A stretch of 64,000 bases of DNA from Croceimicrobium hydrocarbonivorans (lineage in GTDB: Bacteria; Bacteroidota; Bacteroidia; Flavobacteriales; Schleiferiaceae). The stretch spans positions 3,603,501 through 3,667,500 of the forward strand of contig NZ_CP060139.1 in NCBI RefSeq assembly GCF_014524565.1. Reading direction: 5' to 3'. A program made the translations under genes and the position numbers. This document shows positions 51,720 through 60,617 of this stretch, one piece after another (position 1 is the first letter of the stretch; every line of letters starts with the position of its first letter). A model generated the notes under the pieces. That model was not told the origin of the DNA and searched no databases. It saw only the letters and a program-made list of their open reading frames with translations.

Positions 51720-52298
51720 TTAAAAGAATCCAAGCTTTAGATTGATACCGTATTCCCAGGAAGAGAGGTCCTCTTGTTTAAAGTCCCGATCATTCTCGGC
51801 CCAAATCAATTGATAGCCACCGTAGAAGCCAATCTGAGCATGGGGACTGATATTGAAATCCCAGTTCAAGCGGGGACTAAAGACATAAATGGTGCTTTTG
51901 GCCACCTTGTTATCCAAGGCATCTTTAAGGCTCACTCCACCCACCGCGAAGGGTAAACGCAATCCGGGGATATAGAGATGCTCCTTGTTTTGAACGCTCT
52001 CAATAAAGAGACCACCATAGCCCATGTTTAAGTTCAGTTCTTGGTCGAGGCCATAGGCTAAACCGCTTACCGACATGGAGTTTACGGCGCCCATCCCAAA
52101 TCCACCTAAGGCGAAATAGTCTTTATACTGCACCGCTCCCTGGCCACCGACCCAAAGCGCAAGCTGTTGCATGGGGCTGCTATTGGCTACTTGGACGCCG
52201 CCAAAGGAGGTCCAATTGCGACTTTCACTGTTTTGCTGGGCTTTTAAAGCACTTTGACTGATGAAGAGCAGTCCGAAAAGAATGAGGGTTTTTCTCAT
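51720..52298 (-). CDS. Outer-membrane beta-barrel-like protein
   Basis: 192 aa. Signal MRKTLILFGLLFISQSALKAQ, then amphipathic strands with aromatic girdles (YFALGGFGMGAVNSMSVSGL, AQIGFYGGYQLIWAEND) and a C-terminal Phe (LKLGFF). Last gene of a five-gene operon, 11 bp after the S41 peptidase, ended by a strong terminator. Role unknown; perhaps the outer-membrane partner of the operon's other products. Confidence 0.72.
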   Translation of the reverse strand: MRKTLILFGLLFISQSALKAQQNSESRNWTSFGGVQVANSSPMQQLALWVGGQGAVQYKDYFALGGFGMGAVNSMSVSGLAYGLDQELNLNMGYGGLFIESVQNKEHLYIPGLRLPFAVGGVSLKDALDNKVAKSTIYVFSPRLNWDFNISPHAQIGFYGGYQLIWAENDRDFKQEDLSSWEYGINLKLGFF

Positions 52299-52309
52299 GA
52301 TTTGTGATT

Positions 52310-53338
52310 TTAGTTGATGTTATAGTTTTCAGTTAAAAATTGAATGGCCCCCTCCAATACAAGGTCTTTGCCAGACTGGATATTTGAAGGATTATTTTTG
52401 ATATTTATTTCCGGCTTGATGCCCAGCTTCTCAAAGCTGCTGCCATCGGGTTGGAGGATTTTTTGAATGCTGTACTCATAGCGCCAGCCATTGGCCAGAA
52501 AGCGGGCCGGACTCACCATCGATAAGGCACCGGCCGTACTATTTCCAATATGATGGACCTGATCGTAGGAACGCAGGTACAGACTGAGAATCTCCGCCTC
52601 ACTTACCGTTCCTCTATCCGTTAGGAATACAATAGGTTTGGCAAAATGAGGAGAGGAGGGAGCCGGACTCTTATAATCTTCTGCAGTACTAAATTGATGG
52701 GCTCCGGGACCAGATTTTACACGGCTGCGGAATACCAGGTCCTGATGCCGACTGAAATGCGCTGCGAAGATGGCTGCTAATCCATCATACCCCCCAATAC
52801 ATTGTCTGAGGTCAATAACCAAGGCTGATTTCGCATCTAAATCCAAAGCCTCCAAGGCATTGATTAAATACCGTTCATCCTCTTCCAATAAGGCCGCCAC
52901 GTAGAGATAGGCGATTTTGGGGCTCAGTTCTCCATAGAGCAACATATCCCCCGAAAGGCCCGCATTATCTAAATAATCAGCAGCAATTAGCTCAAGGCTG
53001 AAGGCTTGCTGACTGGCAATAAAGCCCTCGTCACCCGAGATGAATATTTCCTCCTCCGCATCGCGGTAAAGCTTTATATGTTCATCGTTCAAAGCATCTG
53101 CATAGGAACAGAGGGCTTGCCACAATTCGGCATCGGAGCTATTTGCTTTTAAGTTCTTGCGCAGGCTATAGTAGAGGGAGTCGGCCTGATGCTCATTTGC
53201 AAAGCCAGCATAATGGCTTTTCAAATCTTGATGGAAGGAATCATAGATGCTGAGGGCATCGCTATCGGCTTCCGCTAAATCGGATTGGCAGGCCAAGGCC
53301 AAAAGGAGGAGGCTAAACAGGCTTAGTATTCGAAACAT
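52310..53338 (-). CDS. S41-family peptidase-like lipoprotein
   Basis: 342 aa. Lipobox LLLALAC (Cys17). C-terminal protease core of the tail-specific/S41 type: SALVIDLRQCIGGYDGLAAI, KPIVFLTDRGTVSEAEILSL with the catalytic Ser246, and NSTAGALSM. No PDZ domain is seen between the N-terminal helices and the core. Cleaves periplasmic or surface proteins. Starts on the stop of the upstream barrel gene (1-bp overlap). Confidence 0.85.
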   Translation of the reverse strand: MFRILSLFSLLLLALACQSDLAEADSDALSIYDSFHQDLKSHYAGFANEHQADSLYYSLRKNLKANSSDAELWQALCSYADALNDEHIKLYRDAEEEIFISGDEGFIASQQAFSLELIAADYLDNAGLSGDMLLYGELSPKIAYLYVAALLEEDERYLINALEALDLDAKSALVIDLRQCIGGYDGLAAIFAAHFSRHQDLVFRSRVKSGPGAHQFSTAEDYKSPAPSSPHFAKPIVFLTDRGTVSEAEILSLYLRSYDQVHHIGNSTAGALSMVSPARFLANGWRYEYSIQKILQPDGSSFEKLGIKPEINIKNNPSNIQSGKDLVLEGAIQFLTENYNIN

Positions 53339-54120
53339 TAGAAGGTGTAGTTTAGGGCGATTAATAAGGACTGACTAAAAAGGGCGAATTCGGGATTCTT
53401 AGTAAGGTGAATGGCTTGCCATTGATGCTTTAAGCCCAATTCCAATCTGCGGTGCAGGGCATAGTAAATGGCCGATTCGCCTTCCAATTTTTGATTATCC
53501 AGCCCCGAAGCCCATTTGGAATTCGAAAAGAGCAATTGTTTTAGGCTTTCAGCATCCTCAGAACCGAAGGCATTAAAAGGAGGTCTTTTATAAGAGGAGA
53601 TCAGGCTAAAAGCCAAATCGGCTTCGAGGCGCCATGCCGCTTTGCGATATACAAAGCTTGAGAAGAGCGCTAAATTCTGCTCCTGGAAGAAGCTTAAGGC
53701 TGAGCTTAATTCATAGTCATCTTCCCATTGCAATACTTGTACATCCAAAGCATAGCGCGGACCCAAGCTAAGGTTCCAGTTCTCATCACTAAGCACAGAC
53801 CATTGATAGGAGAGCTTAGCTTGAAGCTGTAACCAGGGACTTTCCAAAAATTCAAATTCGCCGGGACTTAGACCTCCGGTATTATAAGCTATATCCAAGC
53901 GAAAGCGATTGCCTTTGCGGGATTCCCAAAATCCGGAGATCGCTGTATTCAAGCTGTTCCCTTCATAGAGCAAGGGGGAGAAATCCGCATCCTTGATCTT
54001 CATGGAACTTAATCCGGCGCTTAGTTGGATGCGTCGATAGGATTCGGTTTCCTGAGCCAGGCTAGGGCTACTATTTAATACCAATAGCAAGCCTAGTACT
54101 TTGTAAATTCTATTTTTCAT
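53338..54120 (-). CDS. Outer-membrane beta-barrel-like protein
   Basis: 260 aa. Signal MKNRIYKVLGLLLVLNSSPS-LA, about ten amphipathic strands and a terminal Phe (LLIALNYTF). In size and strand layout it resembles the barrel at 62477-63250, whose promoter carries the same motif, so they may be distant paralogues; sequence similarity is low. Overlaps both neighbours by 1 bp. Confidence 0.7.
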   Translation of the reverse strand: MKNRIYKVLGLLLVLNSSPSLAQETESYRRIQLSAGLSSMKIKDADFSPLLYEGNSLNTAISGFWESRKGNRFRLDIAYNTGGLSPGEFEFLESPWLQLQAKLSYQWSVLSDENWNLSLGPRYALDVQVLQWEDDYELSSALSFFQEQNLALFSSFVYRKAAWRLEADLAFSLISSYKRPPFNAFGSEDAESLKQLLFSNSKWASGLDNQKLEGESAIYYALHRRLELGLKHQWQAIHLTKNPEFALFSQSLLIALNYTF

Positions 54121-55043
54121 CAGTTGTAATGAGGTTTAGGGTTCCAGTTGGGACTGATTTTTAAGGCGATATGTCCTGCCTTTTCACCGCTTTCCGCTTT
54201 GCGATGGGCCTTTTGCACTTCTTCCCAAGGAAAGACGGAATCGAGGAAAACCTGGATTTTGCCCGCGGCTATTAAGTCAGCTAGCTTTTGCAGCTTAGCT
54301 TGACTGGCGCGGCTTTTCATTTTAGATACAGTTCGAAATTGCCCTTCGGGATGTAGCACTCTTTGGGCATCCTTAGCCTTAATCTGCCCCCAAGCATCGA
54401 TAATGAGATCATAGCTTTGTGGACTTTCCCAAAAGTTTTCTTCGCGATAGTCGAGGCATTTTTGAGCCCCCAATTTTTTCAACCAAGCATGATTGTTGCG
54501 CCGACTTACCACGGTGATTTCAGCACCCGCATTCTGGCATAATTGCAAGGCATAGTTTCCAACCGATCCGGCCGCTCCACAAATCAAAACTTTTTGATCC
54601 TTGAGGCTTAGGTCTTCAATTAAGTGCCAGGCGGCTAAAGCACCATAAGGCAAACAGGCCGCTTCCAGATAATTGAGATTTTCGGGCATTTTCACAATCA
54701 CCTCGTTTTCATTCAGACATTGGAACTGAGCATAGCCACCAAAACCGGCACCGCTGTAAGCCATCACTCGATCGCCGGCCTTAAATGCTGTTACCTGAGG
54801 GCCAACCGAATGCACTTTTCCGGCGAACTCCAAACCTGGTACCGCCATGCGTCGAGGCTTAATGATTCCATTTTTGAAGCGGCAAAGCAAGTTCTGACCC
54901 CGCCTTAAATGCAGGTCACTTTGATTTACACTACTTGCCATAATTTGGATACATAGCTGCTTGCCTCGGGCTTGCGGTCGGGCTTTTTCCTCGCGAAGCA
55001 GTACTTCCGGTCCACCGTATTTATGGGCTTTAATGATCTGCAT
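54120..55043 (-). CDS. Zinc-free medium-chain dehydrogenase (quinone-reductase type)
   Basis: 307 aa. GroES-like N-domain (MQIIKAHKYGGPEVLLREEK; PGLEFAGKVHSVG) and Rossmann loop CGAAGSVGNYALQLCQNAG. Lacks zinc ligands. Paralogue of 44462-45382. Second gene of the operon; its start lies 14 bp inside the SDR gene, so the two oxidoreductases are translationally coupled. Likely reduces reactive carbonyls or quinones; substrate unknown. Confidence 0.88.
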   Translation of the reverse strand: MQIIKAHKYGGPEVLLREEKARPQARGKQLCIQIMASSVNQSDLHLRRGQNLLCRFKNGIIKPRRMAVPGLEFAGKVHSVGPQVTAFKAGDRVMAYSGAGFGGYAQFQCLNENEVIVKMPENLNYLEAACLPYGALAAWHLIEDLSLKDQKVLICGAAGSVGNYALQLCQNAGAEITVVSRRNNHAWLKKLGAQKCLDYREENFWESPQSYDLIIDAWGQIKAKDAQRVLHPEGQFRTVSKMKSRASQAKLQKLADLIAAGKIQVFLDSVFPWEEVQKAHRKAESGEKAGHIALKISPNWNPKPHYN

Positions 55044-55929
55044 CGCTTTCCTTACGAGCTTCGTTTACTTCTTCTTGAAAGAATTGATACAAGCGGCGAT
55101 GACCAAAGCGCGGCGCAGCGTGGTGCAGGGCCATGGCGGATAAGAAAAACTCATAAGGCCCGTAGAATTTGGCTGAGGTAAAGAGTTTTAAGCTGGCAAT
55201 GATCAGCTTCCTTAAGCCATCGGGGAGATGCACAATTTTCAATTCCTTGTAATAGGCATCCAGGGCCAGGGCGGCAATTTCATTCTGACTCAGTAAATCT
55301 GGTCCTCCCACATTTAATTCCTCCGCTTTAGAGGAAAGGGAGTTCACAATAAATTCCGCTAAATCGGCACCATGGATAGGATTGAGCTTACAATGTCCAT
55401 CCCCAAAGAGGTAAACCTTACCCTTGGCGGCCATTTGCAGAAAATCTGCCATATCAGAGAAATAGCCAGTAGGTCGAATTACCTGAGATGAAATGGAAGA
55501 TTGCTGGAGTTCTTTCACAAAAGCTTCCTTAGCCTCAATAATCTGAATGCCTTTAAGTTGATGGGCATTAAAAACGGAGACATAAACGAACTTTTGCAAA
55601 CCGGCCGCTTCCGCTTCTTTCAAGAGGTTCACATTGGCTTGATAGTCTACATCCCAATAGCTCAGCCCATCCTTTTGACGGGTAATTCCCAAGCTGCTAA
55701 TGATCATACTGGCACCATCCATAACACCTTTTAGGCTTTCTGCCTGGGTGGCTTCCGCCTTGATGATTTGTTCGGCCTTAAGCTTAATCTTGAGCTTTTC
55801 AGGATTGCGAACCAGGGCTTTAAAAGGGATGCCCCGATCTTTTAGTTCATGAAGTATATGCTGTCCGAGGTATCCACTGGCCCCCGCTACAATAATGGGA
55901 GCCAGCTTTTTAGATGGAGTGGGTTCCAT
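55030..55929 (-). CDS. NmrA/SDR-type NAD(P)-binding protein
   Basis: 299 aa atypical short-chain dehydrogenase. Cofactor motif VAGASGYLGQHIL (GxxGxxG, about 14-26), then KALVRNPEKLKIK (phosphate-binding Arg), IISSLGITRQ, VYVSVFNAH and RPTGYFSDM. No YxxxK catalytic pair, as usual for NmrA-like proteins, which often act as redox sensors or on lipid-like substrates. First gene of the five-gene operon; the shared motif P1 lies upstream. Confidence 0.85.
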   Translation of the reverse strand: MEPTPSKKLAPIIVAGASGYLGQHILHELKDRGIPFKALVRNPEKLKIKLKAEQIIKAEATQAESLKGVMDGASMIISSLGITRQKDGLSYWDVDYQANVNLLKEAEAAGLQKFVYVSVFNAHQLKGIQIIEAKEAFVKELQQSSISSQVIRPTGYFSDMADFLQMAAKGKVYLFGDGHCKLNPIHGADLAEFIVNSLSSKAEELNVGGPDLLSQNEIAALALDAYYKELKIVHLPDGLRKLIIASLKLFTSAKFYGPYEFFLSAMALHHAAPRFGHRRLYQFFQEEVNEARKESDADH

Positions 55930-55954
55930 TTTCAGTTTATGTTTTAATTAATCT

Positions 55955-56006
55955 GGGGCAAAGGTCTCATTGCAGGAGGCGCGGGTCGTCCTGTATTATG
56001 ATTCCA
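55955..56006 (-). promoter_or_regulatory. Shared operon motif P1 (SDR operon promoter)
   Basis: Minus strand: GGAATCATAATACAGGACGA, 20 nt, then ACCTTTG (complement of 55959-55965) as a TAnnTTTG-like -7 element. Same motif and spacing as P2 and P3. ACCTTTG is 29 bp before the SDR start codon. Confidence 0.75.
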
Positions 56007-56050
56007 TACTTATTGAGATTCCGAACTTTGGTCGATAGACCGAACCTGAT

Positions 56051-57280
56051 TTAGATTTCGGATTTCAGGCGGCGCTGGATGATAAAGAAGAGCCAGGTGC
56101 TGAGGCCGTAAATAATCAGGATCAGCAGCATTAATTGGGGATAATTCAGCATGCGATTATCCTCGCTTTGTACCAATATCCATCCGGCTAAAGCCGCCCC
56201 AAAGCCAGCGGCCACTCTTTGCAAGGCCGAATCTATACTTAGAAAAGAAGCACGATTTTCGGGTCGAGGTACCATCAGGCTTAAAGCCCCGGCACTTACG
56301 GTACGACCAGCCACCGAGCAAAATAGCAAGGAGTTGAGGATCAAGATCGAGTTAAGGCCTAGATCCGAAAGCAAACTTAAGGGGATGAGCACCAGGGCTC
56401 CTAAGAGGGTACTAAGGCTGAAAATCTTGCCCTGCCCAAAGCGATCGGCCCAAAAGCCAAATAGGGGCCCAAAGGCTAAACTAGCCACTCCGGCTAAGCC
56501 AAAAACCAAGGCTAAATCCGCTTCTTCCAATCCTTGATTAAAGATGAAGTAGGCAGAGGAGAAACTCATGAAAGCTACATCTGCTGTGATGAGCAAGAAA
56601 TTGTTGGCGAGGCAGTATTGTTGTCTTTTAGTTTTGAAGACAGCCAACCAATTTTGCCAGAAATGGCTATCTGGAGATTGCGTTACCTCACTGCGACGTA
56701 TCAGGCTTAAAGCCAGGAAAAAGGCCAGAATAGCTACCAGAGCCAGGGCGGCATAAGCATATTGCCATTGAAACTCGGCCGCTAAATACAAAGCCAAGGG
56801 TAAGCCGGCTAATTGACCAATCCCAAAGGGAATTTGAATGAGGCCCATGGCACGGCCTTTTTGCTTTTCCTCAAAATGCTCGCTGATGAGGGTAAAGCAG
56901 AGGGAGGCAATCATTCCCCCCGAAATACCGGTGGCCAAACGGGCTGCAATTAAGGTGTAATAATCTGGGGCTAAAGCAGAACCAATCAAACCCACACAGA
57001 ATAAGGCATAGGTAATAAGGAGCAGTTTTTTCCTTTCAATACGATCGGCAAAAAGGGAGAGTGCAAAGGCGGAAATACCGGCTGCCAGCGAATTAAGACT
57101 GAGAATTAAGGCGAAAGCTTCGGTGCTAAGTGCCATGCTTTCCAAAACCATAGCACTTAAGGCCGGCATCAACATAAAATCGAGGGCCATGCCAAAGAGT
57201 AAGAAACCGAGGCTAAGGACTAATAAGCTTTGATAGCGACTAAAAGGCTTTTTCTCAGGACTGGGAGCAGTGGTATTCAT
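56051..57280 (-). CDS. Major facilitator superfamily transporter
   Basis: 409 aa with 12 predicted membrane helices. MFS motif A appears after helix 2 as LFADRIERKKLLLI, and again after helix 8 as GFWADRFGQGKIF. Drug/H+ antiporter-like two-fold layout (DHA family). Exports a small molecule by proton exchange. Last gene of the peptide-TonB receptor-DUF4386-MFS operon; its start is 1 bp after the DUF4386 gene... stop codon, so coupling is tight. Confidence 0.9.
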   Translation of the reverse strand: MNTTAPSPEKKPFSRYQSLLVLSLGFLLFGMALDFMLMPALSAMVLESMALSTEAFALILSLNSLAAGISAFALSLFADRIERKKLLLITYALFCVGLIGSALAPDYYTLIAARLATGISGGMIASLCFTLISEHFEEKQKGRAMGLIQIPFGIGQLAGLPLALYLAAEFQWQYAYAALALVAILAFFLALSLIRRSEVTQSPDSHFWQNWLAVFKTKRQQYCLANNFLLITADVAFMSFSSAYFIFNQGLEEADLALVFGLAGVASLAFGPLFGFWADRFGQGKIFSLSTLLGALVLIPLSLLSDLGLNSILILNSLLFCSVAGRTVSAGALSLMVPRPENRASFLSIDSALQRVAAGFGAALAGWILVQSEDNRMLNYPQLMLLILIIYGLSTWLFFIIQRRLKSEI

Positions 57281-57928
57281 TTAATAGCGGGCCTTCTTTT
57301 GGAAGAGCATGTACAGGGTAAAACTTAGTTCGCCAAGGAAAGTATAATCTGCCACCAAAAGTAATTTATCCTGAGCCAGGTAGGCGAGGCTGTCAATTAA
57401 ATATCCCAAGGCCGAAAGCACTAAAAGCAAACCAATAATGCGGGCCAATCCTCTTTTAAGGATCAAAGCTATCCCCGGAGGAATTAACCAAAGGCCCCAG
57501 AATACGGTGGCCAGATATACTCCAAAGCGGTATTGATTTAGGTAGAAGCTTATTTGGCCAGCGACCTGAGGGCTAAAGCTTTGTTGTGACCAATAGTTGA
57601 GGGCATAGCTGTTGAGTTCATTGCCCAAAGAAATAAAGGCTCCACAACTTAATAGAATGGCGGTGCTTAGGGCTAGGCTCTTCGAAAATTGCCCTAGCCA
57701 TAAATAGCTGAAAAGCGCCAGAAAGATACTGGCGATATTCATAAAAACGGTAGCGATAATGCCTTGGCGGTGCAGCAGGCCTTTAGCCGCAATTTGCTGA
57801 TAACTGTGCTCGGCATTGCCATAATCGAAGAGGGTGTTGGGCACATAGCCCATCCCATAAAAGCCGAAGATGAAGAGGGCCAGAAAACTAATTCCGGCCC
57901 ATCTTGCATAATGTCCTCTACTCTGCAT
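57281..57928 (-). CDS. DUF4386 membrane protein
   Basis: 215 aa, six predicted membrane helices. Starts RWAGISFLALFIFGFYGMGY, has the family-typical FMNIASIFLALFSYLWLG and FWGLWLIPPGIALILKRG, and ends with GLLLVLSALGYLIDSLAYL. DUF4386 is common in Bacteroidota and Firmicutes and has no known activity. One bp separates it from the TonB-receptor gene and none from the MFS gene. Confidence 0.83.
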   Translation of the reverse strand: MQSRGHYARWAGISFLALFIFGFYGMGYVPNTLFDYGNAEHSYQQIAAKGLLHRQGIIATVFMNIASIFLALFSYLWLGQFSKSLALSTAILLSCGAFISLGNELNSYALNYWSQQSFSPQVAGQISFYLNQYRFGVYLATVFWGLWLIPPGIALILKRGLARIIGLLLVLSALGYLIDSLAYLAQDKLLLVADYTFLGELSFTLYMLFQKKARY

Positions 57929-57929
57929 A

Positions 57930-60326
57930 TTAGAAGTAAATGCGGTACATTAAGTTAGGTAATAGTCCAAACTGAGTGGTATAGCCAACTTTACCCGCTT
58001 GATTGGCATCGTAGTATTCGCTCAATTTTCCTTTGTTATTGCTCAAGTTTTCGAGGTTTAAGAACAGCTCATGGCTGGTGCGCTTCAATTGCCATTTGTA
58101 GCTGGCAGAGATGGTAAGGGTATAGATGTCTTCCAAATCGGTTTCATAGGCCTTATCGTAATCCCAGTACTGACCCTGAGCTGGATTCACCGCTAAATTG
58201 CCATTCTCGTCGCGCAATAGTGGAATCACCTTTTTACCTCCGCCAATAAAGGCTTTGAAATTGATTCCTAAAGATTGATTGTTTTTAGAGCCCAAGCCTG
58301 TCCATTCTTTTCCGGCCAGGAAGTTAACAATGTAATTGCCATTAAAGCGGGTATTTCTCTCGCGGCCGTCTAAGGTGGTGTATTTCGAATCGAATACCGA
58401 GGCATTGATTAAGAAATAGTAATTGTTAGCGAGGAAGCGCTGAAGGGTCATTTCCAGTCCGTAATTACGCCCGGTACCTTTATTCACCAAGTCCACATAT
58501 TGAATATTGAAGTCTTCATTAATGGTGCTGTAATAGCTATTCGCATCATTGGCCACTGGTAATTGGTAGAGGTGCTGATAATACACTTCGGTGCTCAATT
58601 TTAGATTGGAACTAAAGGCCCAATCATAGCCTAAAACAAAGTGGTGGGCTTTTAATAGGTCGAGATCAGTATTGCTTTGGGCATAGCTGCCATCCGCCTG
58701 TTTTACCTTGGCGAAATAATGATTTAATCGCTCCATGCTAGAGTGCATTCCATAACCGAAACGCAGGGTTCCTTTGGGATGATGTTGGTAAGAAGCAGAG
58801 AAACGAGGCTCTACGCTATACTTGTTGTTGTAGAGGATATGATGGTGATGCAGCCCTGCTACCAAGCTAATCTCATCGCTTAAGCGGTATTTCATAGAAA
58901 GGTAGTTCCGCAGGGCACCCACTTGTTCTTGAATACCAATGGTGTTTTTCAAACTGCTGTCGCCGGGCATCATCATGGCCTGCTGGTAATCGAGATCAAA
59001 AAGGGTGTAACGACTGCCAATGCGGTAGCTTAAACGGTTATTATGCTTACGCTGATAGCTGGTAGCGGCGGTATAAGTACGGTTTTGCATATCAGAGTCG
59101 AAGCTGGGAATCCCCACGCCATTGGAGTCGGCCTTTTGCCAAATATCATCTTCCAAACCATCGAGGCTAAAGCCGATGCTGGATTTTAAGAAACTCTTAT
59201 CATCAATCTTGATGCTGTGGTTAATTCCACTATTAAAGAGGAAACTTTGCTTATCGTAATCTTCGTACACATTGCCGCTCATTACATCATCACCGGGCGT
59301 TTCCCAGTCGGCTGGAGTCGCATTCTTTAAAGCAAATCCACTGTAGCCTCCTAATCCAAAGATGGAGAAACGGCCCGCTTTTTTGGTAGGCAATACTACT
59401 TTAAAGGCTGCATCCTGAAAGAACATATCGCCATTAACATCAATGGCACCCAGGTCATTGAGTAGGGTAGCGGTAGAATAGCGGTAATTTACCAGGAAGG
59501 ATCCATCGTAACCTTTGGCCAGGGGACCTTCGAGGGTGAGGTCGGTGCCGATTAAGCCAATACCGAAAATGGCTTCCAGCTTTTCATTGTTCCCTTCGCG
59601 AATTTGCAAATCGTAAACCCCGCTCAAGGCATTGCCATATTCGGGTGCAAAGGCACCGGTAGAGAAATCGGAAGTTGCCAGCAAATTACTATTGAGAGCG
59701 CTGGTAGAACCACCCACCGCACCTTGGTCGGCAAAGTGATTGGGATTGCTAATCGGCAGTCCGTCTAACTGCCACTGCATGTATTTAGGGGCGTTTCCGC
59801 GGATGATGATTTCGTTACCACCACTCCCTGAATTTGAGACTCCAGCATAATTGGCGGTTACCAAAGCCGGATCATTAAAGCTGGCGGTAAAACGATTAAG
59901 CTCTTCCATGGAAATGGAGCGACCACTCACCTGAATCATGTCGTTTTGGGCCCGGCCATTCTTTGTTGTAGCCTTAACTGTTACTTCCTCTAAGGTGGAA
60001 AGGGATTCTTGCAATTCAATTTTCAGGACCATCTCTCGGGCCGAATTCACTTCGATATTATTCAGAACCCGACTTTGGTAACCAATAAAGCTTACTTCAA
60101 TTTGCAAACGACCTAAGGGAACCGCTTCAAATTTGAATTTACCATCAAAATCGGTGGAGGTTCCTAAAATGGGATCGGTCCCTAAAATAACCACATTGGC
60201 ACCGGGCAGGGGCATTTGACTTTCCTGATCGATAACGGTTCCGCGCAATACCTGGCTGAGGTTTTGGCTTTGGGCTTGAAATCCGAACAGGATCATATAA
60301 GCCATTAGAAGGATTGACTTTTTCAT
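57930..60326 (-). CDS. TonB-dependent receptor with carboxypeptidase-like N-domain
   Basis: 798 aa outer-membrane active transporter. Signal peptide MKKSILLMAYMILFGFQAQS; carboxypeptidase-D regulatory-like domain about 27-110 (RGTVIDQESQMPLPGANVVI); plug domain about 115-240 (NEIIIRGNAPKYMQWQLDGL); 22-strand barrel to the terminal Phe (YRIYF). No SusD partner follows, so it is not a classic polysaccharide locus; instead an MFS exporter is in the operon. The ligand is unknown. Preceded by a small exported peptide gene and motif P2. Confidence 0.93.
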   Translation of the reverse strand: MKKSILLMAYMILFGFQAQSQNLSQVLRGTVIDQESQMPLPGANVVILGTDPILGTSTDFDGKFKFEAVPLGRLQIEVSFIGYQSRVLNNIEVNSAREMVLKIELQESLSTLEEVTVKATTKNGRAQNDMIQVSGRSISMEELNRFTASFNDPALVTANYAGVSNSGSGGNEIIIRGNAPKYMQWQLDGLPISNPNHFADQGAVGGSTSALNSNLLATSDFSTGAFAPEYGNALSGVYDLQIREGNNEKLEAIFGIGLIGTDLTLEGPLAKGYDGSFLVNYRYSTATLLNDLGAIDVNGDMFFQDAAFKVVLPTKKAGRFSIFGLGGYSGFALKNATPADWETPGDDVMSGNVYEDYDKQSFLFNSGINHSIKIDDKSFLKSSIGFSLDGLEDDIWQKADSNGVGIPSFDSDMQNRTYTAATSYQRKHNNRLSYRIGSRYTLFDLDYQQAMMMPGDSSLKNTIGIQEQVGALRNYLSMKYRLSDEISLVAGLHHHHILYNNKYSVEPRFSASYQHHPKGTLRFGYGMHSSMERLNHYFAKVKQADGSYAQSNTDLDLLKAHHFVLGYDWAFSSNLKLSTEVYYQHLYQLPVANDANSYYSTINEDFNIQYVDLVNKGTGRNYGLEMTLQRFLANNYYFLINASVFDSKYTTLDGRERNTRFNGNYIVNFLAGKEWTGLGSKNNQSLGINFKAFIGGGKKVIPLLRDENGNLAVNPAQGQYWDYDKAYETDLEDIYTLTISASYKWQLKRTSHELFLNLENLSNNKGKLSEYYDANQAGKVGYTTQFGLLPNLMYRIYF

Positions 60327-60335
60327 TTTTACGTT

Positions 60336-60515
60336 TTAGAGTTGATAGAATTGAGGTTGAATAAGGAGGCTTATGCTTTGAGCCCCTGTAGGACTTAGAG
60401 CACAATTGTTATCAAAGCGAAGGCTTAGCTCCGGCTGCTTAAATCCTGGACTTTCCGAAGCCCCAAGTTTTAGGCTAAGCAGTGATAAGCTGAATAGGAG
60501 AGTTGAACTTTTCAT
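60336..60515 (-). CDS. Small exported peptide (59 aa) upstream of the TonB receptor
   Basis: Signal-like MKSSTLLFSLSLLSLKLGAS, then a 40-residue tail (SPGFKQPELSLRFDNNCALS, PTGAQSISLLIQPQFYQL). Begins downstream of motif P2 and ends 9 bp before the TonB-receptor ATG, so it is the first frame of that transcript. Its start region (CTAAAACGCAAAG before ATGAAAAGT) echoes that of the receptor gene (CTAAAACGTAAAA before ATGAAAAAGT). Could be a secreted peptide or a leader formed by duplication. No family known. Confidence 0.45.
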   Translation of the reverse strand: MKSSTLLFSLSLLSLKLGASESPGFKQPELSLRFDNNCALSPTGAQSISLLIQPQFYQL

Positions 60516-60551
60516 CTTTGCGTTTTAGCGGGAAAACCATTTTGATTTCCG

Positions 60552-60602
60552 GGGGCAAAGGTGAAAGTCCGGCCAAGGCCAATCGTCTTGAATTATGATT
60601 CA
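60552..60602 (-). promoter_or_regulatory. Shared operon motif P2 (TonB-receptor operon promoter)
   Basis: Minus strand: TGAATCATAATTCAAGACGA, 20 nt, ACCTTTG (complement of 60556-60562). GAATCATAATTC is itself a near-palindrome. Lies 15 bp past the stop of the regulator gene. Confidence 0.78.
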
Positions 60603-60617
60603 GGACAAATCTGTAAA

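Noticed and set aside
51533-51733. 66-codon frame near the operon terminator
   Set aside because: It is made of repeat sequence and crosses the terminator hairpin.
56030-56041. GGTC-N4-GACC palindrome as terminator of the MFS operon
   Set aside because: Only a 4-bp stem and no T-run; too weak to call.
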